Positions 26,532 through 33,971 of a stretch of DNA of 64,000 bases are shown here, piece after piece. The notes beneath the pieces are model-generated. The model did no database searches. It was not told the origin of the DNA and worked only from the letters and a program-made list of their open reading frames with translations. This DNA is from Blastococcus mobilis (GTDB taxonomy: Bacteria > Actinomycetota > Actinomycetes > Mycobacteriales > Geodermatophilaceae). Position numbers and translations under genes: made by a program. Position 1 is the stretch's first letter; the number at the start of each line of letters is the position of its first letter. The stretch covers positions 51,557-115,556 of the forward strand of contig NZ_FZNO01000017.1 of assembly GCF_900188025.1 (NCBI RefSeq). Reading direction: 5' to 3'.

Positions 26532-27458
26532 ATGACGTCGCATCCCTCCCCTGCCCCCTCCGCAGCCGAGCCCACCCAGCCCTGGCACGGCGTGCTGGTC
26601 GCCACCGCGCTGCCCTTCCGGGACGACCTCTCGGTGGACTTCGACGCCTACGGGGAGCACGTCCGCTGGCTCGCCGAGAACGGCGTCCAGGGCGTCACGC
26701 CGAACGGCTCGCTGGGGGAGTACCAGGTGCTCACGCCCGAGGAGCGCGCGCGCGTGGTGCAGGTCGCCGTCGATGCCTCACCGGAGGGCTTCGTCGTGAT
26801 GCCGGGTGTCGGGGCCTACGGGGCGCTGGAGTCCCGTCGCTGGACGGAGCAGGCGGCCGAGGCCGGCGCGCAGGTCGTCATGGCGTTGCCACCCAACGCC
26901 TACCGCGCCGACGAGCGCGCCGTGGTGGAGCACTTCCGGGAGATCAACAAGGTCGGGCTCCCGGTCACGGCCTACAACAACCCCATCGACACGAAGGTCG
27001 ACCTGACGCCGAAGCTCCTCGCGCGGCTGCACGACGAGGGCCTCATCGTCGCCGTCAAGGAGTTCAGCGGTGACGTGCGCCGGGCCTACGAGATGGCCGA
27101 ACTGGCCCCCGGGCTGGAGGTCATGATCGGCACCGACGACGTCGTCCTCGAGGTCGGCCTCGCCGGCGCGAAGGGGTGGGTCGCCGGCTACACGAACGCC
27201 TTCCCGCAGGCCACGGTGCGGCTCTACGAGGCATCCGTCGCGCAGGACCTCGAGACGGCGGTGCCGCTCTACCGGCTGATGCACCCGCTGCTGCGCTGGG
27301 ACTCCAAGACTGAGTTCGTCCAGGCGATCAAGCTCTCGATGGACATCGTGGGCCGCACGGGCGGGCCCTGCCGACCGCCGCGGCAGCCCCTCCTGCCGGA
27401 GCAGGAGAAGGCCGTCCGCGAGGCCACCGAGGCGGCCCTGGCTGCCGGGCTGTCCTGA
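26532..27458 (+). CDS. DapA-superfamily aldolase/deaminase, probable pyrroline-4-hydroxy-2-carboxylate deaminase
   Basis: 308 aa class I aldolase-fold protein. The Schiff-base lysine is Lys176 (VAVKEFSGD) and the catalytic tyrosine Tyr148 (TAYNNP); the TPNGSLGEY motif replaces the TTGE-type motif of true DHDPS. In hydroxyproline pathways this family converts 1-pyrroline-4-hydroxy-2-carboxylate to 2-oxoglutarate semialdehyde and ammonia, and the neighbouring epimerase, ALDH and dehydrogenase genes fit that. GAGAAGG precedes ATG 26532. First gene of the plus arm. A lysine-biosynthetic role is unlikely here. Confidence 0.88.
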   Translation: MTSHPSPAPSAAEPTQPWHGVLVATALPFRDDLSVDFDAYGEHVRWLAENGVQGVTPNGSLGEYQVLTPEERARVVQVAVDASPEGFVVMPGVGAYGALESRRWTEQAAEAGAQVVMALPPNAYRADERAVVEHFREINKVGLPVTAYNNPIDTKVDLTPKLLARLHDEGLIVAVKEFSGDVRRAYEMAELAPGLEVMIGTDDVVLEVGLAGAKGWVAGYTNAFPQATVRLYEASVAQDLETAVPLYRLMHPLLRWDSKTEFVQAIKLSMDIVGRTGGPCRPPRQPLLPEQEKAVREATEAALAAGLS

Positions 27459-27461
27459 GCC

Positions 27462-28466
27462 ATGCGCGCCCGCCGACTGCTGCACGCCGTCGATTCGCAC
27501 ACCGAGGGCATGCCCACCCGGGTGATCACCGGCGGGGTGGGCACCCTGCCCGGCGCGACCATGATGGAGCGGCGCCGCTGGTTCCTGGAGAACAGCGATG
27601 AGCTGCGCACGCTCCTGATGTACGAGCCGCGAGGCCACGCGTCGATGTCCGGCGCGATCCTCCAGCCGCCGACGCGACCCGACGCCGACTGGGGTGTCCT
27701 CTACATCGAGGTCTCGGGCTGCCTGCCGATGTGTGGGCACGGCACCATCGGTGTCGCCACGGTCCTCGTCGAGACCGGCATGGTCCCGGTCACCGAGCCG
27801 ACGACCACGATCCGCCTGGACACCCCCGCCGGGCTGGTCGTCGCCGAGGTCGAGGTGGAGGACGGCGCCGCGCGCTCGGTGACGCTGCGCAACGTGCCGT
27901 CCTACAGCCATGCGCTCGATGCCTCGGTCACGGTGCCGGGCCTCGGCGAGGTGCGCTACGACCTGGCGTACGGCGGCAACTTCTACGCGATGATCGAACT
28001 GGAGGAGCTCGGGCTGCCCTTCGACCGCGCGGAGAAGCAGCGCCTCCTCGACGCGGGGCTGGCGATCATGGCGGCGATCAACGAGCAGGCGGAGCCGGTG
28101 CACGTGACCGACCCGGCGATCTCCGGATGCCATCACGTGCAGCTGATCGCGCCCGGCTCCGACGGCCGCCATTCCCGGCACGCCATGGCCATCCATCCGG
28201 GATGGTTCGACCGCAGCCCCTGCGGCACCGGCACCAGCGCACGGATGGCCCAGTTGCACGCCCGCGGTCAGCTGGGGCTGCACACCGACTTCGTCAACGA
28301 GTCCTTCATCGGCACCCGGTTCATCGGTCGGCTGGTCGAGGAGACCACTCTCGCGAACGGTGTGACGGCGGTGGTGCCCACCATCAACGGGCGTGCCTGG
28401 GTGACCGGCACCGCGCAGTACGTGCTGGATCCCACCGATCCGTTCCCCGCCGGCTTCCTTCTCTGA
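27462..28466 (+). CDS. 4-hydroxyproline 2-epimerase (proline racemase family)
   Basis: 334 aa. Both catalytic cysteines are present: Cys91 in LPMCGHGTIG and Cys254 in DRSPCGTGTSARMAQL, as in characterised trans-4-hydroxy-L-proline/cis-4-hydroxy-D-proline epimerases. Only 3 nt separate it from the DapA-like stop. Cytosolic; feeds cis-4-hydroxy-D-proline to the flavin dehydrogenase encoded downstream. Clearly paralogous to the 20.5-kb gene but with different residues around the first cysteine. Confidence 0.93.
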   Translation: MRARRLLHAVDSHTEGMPTRVITGGVGTLPGATMMERRRWFLENSDELRTLLMYEPRGHASMSGAILQPPTRPDADWGVLYIEVSGCLPMCGHGTIGVATVLVETGMVPVTEPTTTIRLDTPAGLVVAEVEVEDGAARSVTLRNVPSYSHALDASVTVPGLGEVRYDLAYGGNFYAMIELEELGLPFDRAEKQRLLDAGLAIMAAINEQAEPVHVTDPAISGCHHVQLIAPGSDGRHSRHAMAIHPGWFDRSPCGTGTSARMAQLHARGQLGLHTDFVNESFIGTRFIGRLVEETTLANGVTAVVPTINGRAWVTGTAQYVLDPTDPFPAGFLL

Positions 28467-28494
28467 CCCGAGCTGTGACCCGAGGAGTTCTACC

Positions 28495-29895
28495 GTGATC
28501 CGCAGTTTCTCGCCCCAGGCGCCCGGCGACCTCGTCCTGGAGGTGCCTTCCACCACCCCTGGCGAGGTACGGAGCGCCGTGGGGGTGGCACGCGCCGCTC
28601 AGCGGGAGTGGGGCCGGGGGCCGGCGGCGGCACGGGCGAACGCGCTGGCCGGAGCCGCCGACGCGGTGGCCGGGGCCGCGGCCGAGCTCGCCGACCTGAT
28701 GGTCCGCGAGGTCGGCAAGCCGCTCGCCGAGGCGCGGGGCGAGGTCGCGCGGGGGGTGGCCATCCTGCGCTACTACGCGCAGCAGGTGTTCGACCCGGTC
28801 GGCGCCGTGCACGAGCCCTCGCTGAGCGGGCTGCTCTACAGCCGTCGCCGTCCACTGGGCGTCGCCGGACTCATCACGCCGTGGAACTTCCCGCTCGCCA
28901 TCCCGCTGTGGAAGGCGGCGCCGGCGCTGGCCTTCGGCAACGCCGTCGTCCTCAAGCCTGCGCCGCAGGCGACCGCCGTGGCTGTCCGGCTGGCCGAACT
29001 GCTGGCCACGGCGGTTCCCGAGGGGCTGTTCACGGTCGTTCCCGGAGAGGGCGAGACCGGCCGGGCTCTCGTGGGCAGCGCCGACGTCGTCTCCTTCACC
29101 GGGTCCACCGGGGTCGGCCGCAGGGTGGCCGCCGCCGCCGTCGACCGGGGGGTGCCCGTGCAGGCGGAGATGGGCGGGCAGAACCCGGCGATCGTGCTGC
29201 CGGACGCCGACCTGGCCGCCACCGCCGGGCAGATCGCGGCCGCGGCCATGGGCTTCGCCGGCCAGAAGTGCACGGCCACCAAGCGCGTCGTCGTCGTCGG
29301 CGACCCGGCGCCGTTCCGCGACGCGCTGGTGGCTGCCGTCGAGGCGATGGTGGTGGGGGATCCCGCTGACGCGGCGACCGCGGTCGGGCCGCTCATCGAG
29401 GAGAACGCGCGGGACCGGGTGACGGATGCGGCCGGCGCGGCCGTCGCCGCCGGGGGCCGGCTCCTGACCGGCGGTCGGAGGCTCGATCGCGACGGCTGGT
29501 TCATCGGGCCGGCCGTGCTCGACCAGGTCCCGCTGGACCACCCGCTCTCCTGCGAGGAGGTGTTCGGGCCGATCACCACGCTGCACACCGCCGACACCCT
29601 GGACGAGGCCGTCCACGTGGCCAACCGGGTGGAGCAGGGACTGGCGGCCGGCGTCTACACCCGGGACCTCTCGGTTGCGCTGGCCGTCTCCGACGCCCTG
29701 GAAGCGGGGCTGGTGAAGGTCAACGCTCCCACCACCGGGGTGGACTTCTACCTGCCCTTCGGCGGAGAGAAGGCCTCCAGCGTGGGGATGCGCGAGCAGG
29801 GCAAGGCAGCGCAGGATTTCTACACGTCGCTGCACACGGTCACGCTGGCGCCCAGCCCGGGGCCACTGCCCTTCGGTGGCGACGGCGCCCGATGA
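28495..29895 (+). CDS. Aldehyde dehydrogenase, probable 2-oxoglutarate semialdehyde dehydrogenase
   Basis: NAD(P)-dependent ALDH (466 aa). Catalytic Cys259 (GFAGQKCTATKR), general base Glu225 (AEMGGQNP), cofactor Gly motif FTGSTGVG at 201-208. CGAGGAG precedes GTG 28495. In hydroxyproline catabolism the equivalent enzyme oxidises 2-oxoglutarate semialdehyde to 2-oxoglutarate, entering the TCA cycle. Stop overlaps the next ATG. Specificity inferred from context. Confidence 0.92.
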   Translation: MIRSFSPQAPGDLVLEVPSTTPGEVRSAVGVARAAQREWGRGPAAARANALAGAADAVAGAAAELADLMVREVGKPLAEARGEVARGVAILRYYAQQVFDPVGAVHEPSLSGLLYSRRRPLGVAGLITPWNFPLAIPLWKAAPALAFGNAVVLKPAPQATAVAVRLAELLATAVPEGLFTVVPGEGETGRALVGSADVVSFTGSTGVGRRVAAAAVDRGVPVQAEMGGQNPAIVLPDADLAATAGQIAAAAMGFAGQKCTATKRVVVVGDPAPFRDALVAAVEAMVVGDPADAATAVGPLIEENARDRVTDAAGAAVAAGGRLLTGGRRLDRDGWFIGPAVLDQVPLDHPLSCEEVFGPITTLHTADTLDEAVHVANRVEQGLAAGVYTRDLSVALAVSDALEAGLVKVNAPTTGVDFYLPFGGEKASSVGMREQGKAAQDFYTSLHTVTLAPSPGPLPFGGDGAR

Positions 29896-31175
29896 CGTCT
29901 GCGGCGCCCGACCTGACCGCCGAGGAGCAGGGCATGCTCGCCGGCGACCAGGGCCCGGCGGTCGCGCTGTGCATGCGGCTGATCGTGGGGGTGGCACGCG
30001 CCGGGGGCGCCGAACGTCTGGTCCCGATCGAGTCGGCCCACGGTGACGGCTGCCTCTACCACGGTGCGGCCGGTCTGGAGTTCACCGAACGACTGGTGGA
30101 GCTCGGCGGGCGGGTACGGGTCCGTACGACGCTCAACGTGGGGTCCCTGGACCTGCTGCACCCGGGAATGGTGCGCGCCGATCCCGAGCTGGCGGGCAAC
30201 GGGCGGCGGCTGATGGACGCCCACGTGGCGTTGGGCTGCGAGCCCACCTGGTCGTGCGCGCCCTACCAGACCGGGCACCGGCCGGCACAGGGCAGCCACG
30301 TCGCCTGGGCCGAGTCCAACGCCATCGCGTTCGTGAACTCGGTGCTCGGCGCCCGCACCGACCGCTACGGAGACTTCCTGGACCTCGCCGCAGCGGTCAC
30401 CGGCCGGGTGCCGTTCGCCGGGCTGCACCGCCGGGAGGCGCGCACGGCCGAGCTGGTCCTCGATCTCTCGGGCGTCTCCCCGGCCATGCTCGAGCACGAC
30501 GCGGTGTGGCCGGCGATCGGCGCGCTGCTCGGGGACGTGGCGGGCACGCGGGTCGCGGCACTCACCGGACTGCCGGGGGACCTGGACGACGGCGGCCGGA
30601 CCGAGGACCGGCTCAAGGCGCTGGGCGCCACGGCCGCGTCGGCGGGGGGCGTGGCGCTGTTCCACGTCGTCGGCGTCACCCCGGAAGCGCCGACCCTCGG
30701 CGCCGCCGTGCGGCCCGGTGCGCCGCTACTGCCGGTCAGCACCGCCGAGCTGCGTCAGGCCCGGGACCGGTTGACCACGGTGACCGCGGGCCGGCTGGAC
30801 GCGGTGAGCCTCGGAACCCCGCACTTCTCCCTCGCCGAGTTCGCCCAGCTCGCAGCTGAACTGGAGGCGGGGCCGCCCTTCGCCGACTCCGTGGCCGTGT
30901 ACGTCTCCACCAGCCGCGGTGTGCTGCAGCAGGCGCAGGCACTCGGCTACGCCGGGACGGTGCAGCGAGCGGGTGGCCGGATCGTCACCGACACGTGCAC
31001 CTACGTCACTCCCGTCCTCGACCCGGGCGTGCGCACGGTGATGACCAACTCGGGGAAGTGGGCCTGGTACGCCCCGGCCAACCTCGGCATCGACACGGTG
31101 CTCGGCAGCCTCGCCGAGTGCGTCGCCTCCGCCCGGCTGGGAGAGGTGGTGCGCGATGAGCACGTCTGGGTCTGA
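29892..31175 (+). CDS. Aconitase X catalytic (large) subunit, probable cis-3-hydroxy-L-proline dehydratase
   Basis: 427 aa, formerly DUF521. Recognised by VPIESAHGDGCLYH near the N-terminus, CEPTWSCAPYQTG, WAESNAIAFVNSVLGARTDR, and a C-terminal DTCTYVTPVL and TNSGKWAWYAP, which include the conserved cysteines of this Fe-S-dependent family. Two-subunit AcnX enzymes dehydrate cis-3-hydroxy-L-proline to 1-pyrroline-2-carboxylate, the substrate of the reductase encoded two genes on. The archaeal members act on phosphomevalonate, which the context does not suggest. Overlaps ALDH by 4 nt and the small subunit by 20 nt. Confidence 0.92.
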   Translation: MTSAAPDLTAEEQGMLAGDQGPAVALCMRLIVGVARAGGAERLVPIESAHGDGCLYHGAAGLEFTERLVELGGRVRVRTTLNVGSLDLLHPGMVRADPELAGNGRRLMDAHVALGCEPTWSCAPYQTGHRPAQGSHVAWAESNAIAFVNSVLGARTDRYGDFLDLAAAVTGRVPFAGLHRREARTAELVLDLSGVSPAMLEHDAVWPAIGALLGDVAGTRVAALTGLPGDLDDGGRTEDRLKALGATAASAGGVALFHVVGVTPEAPTLGAAVRPGAPLLPVSTAELRQARDRLTTVTAGRLDAVSLGTPHFSLAEFAQLAAELEAGPPFADSVAVYVSTSRGVLQQAQALGYAGTVQRAGGRIVTDTCTYVTPVLDPGVRTVMTNSGKWAWYAPANLGIDTVLGSLAECVASARLGEVVRDEHVWV

Positions 31176-31614
31176 CTACTCCCCCGGTGTGCTGACCGGA
31201 CGGTCTCTGCATCCGGGCCACGCCTCCGGTGCGGTGCTGCGACTGGACGCACCGCTGTCGTTCTGGGGTGGCGTGGACCACGACGGACGGGTCGTGGACC
31301 ACCATCACCCCCAGCACGGGGCCAGCGTGACCGGGCGGGTCCTCGCGATGCCGTCGGGCCGGGGGTCCAGCTCCTCGGCCGCGGTCCTGGCCGAGCTGAT
31401 CCGATCCGGCCGGGCCCCGGCCGCGCTGCTGCTCGCCGCGCGCGACGGCATCCTCGTGGTCGGCGCACTGGTCGCGTGGGAGATCTACGACATCTCGATG
31501 CCGATCGCGGAGCTCGCCCCTGACCAGCTGGCAGAGCTGCCCGACGGCGGGCACGCCGCCGTCGTCGCCGGGGAAGCGGCGGGCCCGGCCACCGTCACCG
31601 TGGAGGGACCTTGA
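31156..31614 (+). CDS. Aconitase X swivel (small) subunit
   Basis: 152 aa, DUF126-type swivelling domain that completes the AcnX active site. The family motif MPSGRGSSSSAAVLAELI and an RDGILVVGALVAWEIYD strand region are clear. ATG 31156 lies 20 nt inside the large subunit gene, so production is coupled. It overlaps the TTG start of the next gene. Confidence 0.92.
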   Translation: MSTSGSDYSPGVLTGRSLHPGHASGAVLRLDAPLSFWGGVDHDGRVVDHHHPQHGASVTGRVLAMPSGRGSSSSAAVLAELIRSGRAPAALLLAARDGILVVGALVAWEIYDISMPIAELAPDQLAELPDGGHAAVVAGEAAGPATVTVEGP

Positions 31615-32546
31615 GCACGACCATGCCGTACCTGGACGAGGCGACGGTGTTCCGGCTGGCCCCCTGGCCGGACGCCGTCGCCGCCATCGAGCGCGTCCTG
31701 CTGGACGGCCTCGATCCGGCCGACGCGCCCCCGCGGTCGTTCGCGGACGTGGCCCACGGCCAGCTGCTCCTCATGCCGGGCACGACGCCCACCGGCGTCG
31801 GGGTGAAGCTGGCCACCGTGGCGCCGGGCAATCCCGACCGCGGCCTGCCGCGGATCCAGGCGCTGTACGTCCTCTACGACCCGGCCACCCTCACCATCAC
31901 GGCCCTGCTGGACGGCACCGCGCTGACCACCCTGCGCACGCCGGCGGTGTCCGCGGTGGCCGTCGATCACCTCGCCGACCCGGCGGCGCACCGGATGGTG
32001 GTGTTCGGCTCGGGCCCGCAGGCGTGGGGGCACGTGGCGGCGATCCGCGCCGTACGGCCCATCGACGAGGTAGTCGTCGTGGCGCGGCAGCGGGCCGGAG
32101 CGGAGCGGCTCGTGGGGCGGCTGACCACCGCCGGCCTGGTCGCACGCGTAGGAGCGGCTCAGGACGTGGCGAGGGCCGACGTCGTGGTCTGCGCGACGAC
32201 CGCGCGGACGCCGCTCTTCGACGGAGGCATGCTTCCGTCCCACGCGTGTGTCGTGGCGGTGGGATCCCACGAACCGGAGGCCCGCGAACTGGACGCGGTG
32301 GCGCTGAGGCGTGCCGGCCGGGTGGTGGTGGAGGACGTCGCGGTCGCCTTGCGGGAGGCCGGCGACGTGATCCAGGCGGTGGCGTCAGGCGACGTGTCGC
32401 AGGCAGACCTGCTGGCTCTGCGAAACGTGGTCCGGATGTCGCCGGACGGCCGGGGCGCCGTCTTCAAGAGCGTCGGCATGGGGTGGCAGGACCTCGCCGT
32501 GGCCGAACTGGTCCACCGGCGGTGGCTGGAGCGCTCCGATGGCTGA
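31611..32546 (+). CDS. Ornithine cyclodeaminase/mu-crystallin family, probable 1-pyrroline-2-carboxylate reductase
   Basis: 311 aa NAD(P)H-dependent protein with the Rossmann motif VFGSGPQAWGH and substrate-loop residues around LLMPGTTPTGVGVKLATV. In hydroxyproline loci this family reduces 1-pyrroline-2-carboxylate to L-proline. TTG 31611 overlaps the upstream stop (TTGA) and has GGAGGGA just ahead, though closely spaced; ATG 31623 is an alternative start. Ornithine cyclodeaminase activity is a less likely option. Confidence 0.9.
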   Translation: MSTTMPYLDEATVFRLAPWPDAVAAIERVLLDGLDPADAPPRSFADVAHGQLLLMPGTTPTGVGVKLATVAPGNPDRGLPRIQALYVLYDPATLTITALLDGTALTTLRTPAVSAVAVDHLADPAAHRMVVFGSGPQAWGHVAAIRAVRPIDEVVVVARQRAGAERLVGRLTTAGLVARVGAAQDVARADVVVCATTARTPLFDGGMLPSHACVVAVGSHEPEARELDAVALRRAGRVVVEDVAVALREAGDVIQAVASGDVSQADLLALRNVVRMSPDGRGAVFKSVGMGWQDLAVAELVHRRWLERSDG

Positions 32547-33699
32547 GCCGGGGTCGGACGTGGTGGTGGTCGGCGCCGGCATCATCGGTGCCGCGTGTGC
32601 CTTCTTCGGTGCGCGTGCCGGCCTGTCGATCACCGTCCTGGACCGTGGCTCCGTCGGCGGAGGAACCACCAGCCGGTGCGAGGGCAACATCCTGGTCTCG
32701 GACAAGGGCCCCGGTCCCGAGCTCGACCTGGCACTGGCCTCGCGGTCGCTGTGGCTGGACCTGGCCGCCGAGCACGGAGCGGAGCGCTACGAGCTGGAGG
32801 AGAAGGGCGGACTGGTCGTCGCGACGAGCGAGGCCGGACTGTCCTCCCTCCGGAGCTTCGCCGCCGGCCAAGGGACCGGCGGGGTGATCGCCGAGCCGGT
32901 TGCCTCCGAACGCCTGCGCGACCACGAACCCAACCTCGCGGCCGGGCTGCCGGGCGGGGCGTTCTACCCGCAGGACATGCAGGTGCAGCCGGTCCTGGCG
33001 GCCGCGTCGCTGCTGGCCGCCGCCCGCGACCTCGGTGCGCGCGTCGTCACCGGGGAGGAGGTCACCGGCGCACTGCGGGGTGCCGACGGGCGGATCACGG
33101 CCGTGCGCACGGCTCGGACGACCTACCCGACCGCGGCCGTGGTCAACGCGGCGGGGACGTGGGGCGCGGTGGTCGGGGAGCGGCTCGGCGGCACGGTCCC
33201 GGTGCTGCCCCGTCGGGGCTTCATCCTCGTGACCGAGCCGCTGCCGCGGGTGGTCCGGCACAAGGTGTACTCGGCGGACTACGTCGACAACGTCGCCTCC
33301 GGCGACGCAGGGCTGGAGACCTCCGCCGTCGTCGAGGGAACCCGTGGCGGGACGGTGCTGATCGGAGCGAGCCGTGAACGGGTGGGTTTCGACGAGACCC
33401 TGTCCGTGGAGGTGCTGCGCCGTCTCGCGGCGCAAGCGGTCCGCCTGTTCCCCTTCCTGGCGCAGGTGCGGCTGATGCGTAGCTACCGCGGGTTCCGTCC
33501 GTACTGCCCCGACCACCTGCCGGTCATCGGGTCCGACCGGAGGGTGCCCGGTCTGCTCCATGCCTGCGGGCACGAGGGGGCCGGGATCGGCCTGGCGCCG
33601 GCGACGGGACGGCTGGTGGCCGACCTGCTGACCGGCGCCCCACCGCAGCTGGACCCCGCTGCCTTCGATCCGATGCGGTTCGTCCTGGAGGACGCGTGA
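32539..33699 (+). CDS. FAD-dependent amine/D-amino-acid dehydrogenase subunit (DAO family), hydroxyproline dehydrogenase beta-type
   Basis: 386 aa DAO-fold flavoprotein: FAD motif VVVGAGIIGAACAFFGARAG near the N-terminus, the second FAD motif VVNAAGTWG, and a C-terminal GHEGAGIGLAPATG. It belongs with the next two genes as a heteromeric, [2Fe-2S]-linked dehydrogenase (as in HcnABC and the LhpB-type hydroxyproline dehydrogenases), oxidising cis-4-hydroxy-D-proline to 1-pyrroline-4-hydroxy-2-carboxylate. Overlaps its neighbours by 8 and 4 nt. Confidence 0.92.
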   Translation: MAEPGSDVVVVGAGIIGAACAFFGARAGLSITVLDRGSVGGGTTSRCEGNILVSDKGPGPELDLALASRSLWLDLAAEHGAERYELEEKGGLVVATSEAGLSSLRSFAAGQGTGGVIAEPVASERLRDHEPNLAAGLPGGAFYPQDMQVQPVLAAASLLAAARDLGARVVTGEEVTGALRGADGRITAVRTARTTYPTAAVVNAAGTWGAVVGERLGGTVPVLPRRGFILVTEPLPRVVRHKVYSADYVDNVASGDAGLETSAVVEGTRGGTVLIGASRERVGFDETLSVEVLRRLAAQAVRLFPFLAQVRLMRSYRGFRPYCPDHLPVIGSDRRVPGLLHACGHEGAGIGLAPATGRLVADLLTGAPPQLDPAAFDPMRFVLEDA

Positions 33700-33971
33700 C
33701 CGAGCAGAGCTTCACCTTCGACGGGCGCCCCGTGGCCTTCCGGTCGGGTCAGAGCCTCGGGGCGGCGCTGACGGCGGCGGGAGTCCGCTCGTGGCGAACC
33801 ACCAGGGCGGACGGCCGCCCGCGCGGGCTGTTCTGCGGGATCGGCGTCTGCTTCGACTGCCTGCTGGTGGTGGACGGGCGGCCGAACGAACGGGCCTGCC
33901 TCCAGCCGGCGGCAGCAGGCATGCAGGTCGAGAGCCAGGAGGGGACGGGCCATGGGCACCTCGAGGTCTGA
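33696..33971 (+). CDS. (2Fe-2S)-binding small subunit of the amine dehydrogenase
   Basis: 91 aa ferredoxin-like subunit with cysteines at 47, 52, 55 and 68 (C-x4-C-x2-C-x12-C: FCGIGVCFDCLL ... RACLQ), binding one [2Fe-2S] cluster. Equivalent to the HcnA-like/gamma subunit of heteromeric D-hydroxyproline or opine-type dehydrogenases. GTG 33696 overlaps the upstream stop; its 3' end overlaps the next gene by 20 nt. Confidence 0.93.
   Translation: MTEQSFTFDGRPVAFRSGQSLGAALTAAGVRSWRTTRADGRPRGLFCGIGVCFDCLLVVDGRPNERACLQPAAAGMQVESQEGTGHGHLEV

Noticed and set aside
26532..27458. Lysine-biosynthetic DapA
   Set aside because: Position in the hydroxyproline operon and the TPNGSLGEY motif favour the deaminase branch.
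29892..31614. AcnX pair as phosphomevalonate dehydratase
   Set aside because: No isoprenoid genes are nearby, while all neighbours belong to hydroxyproline catabolism.
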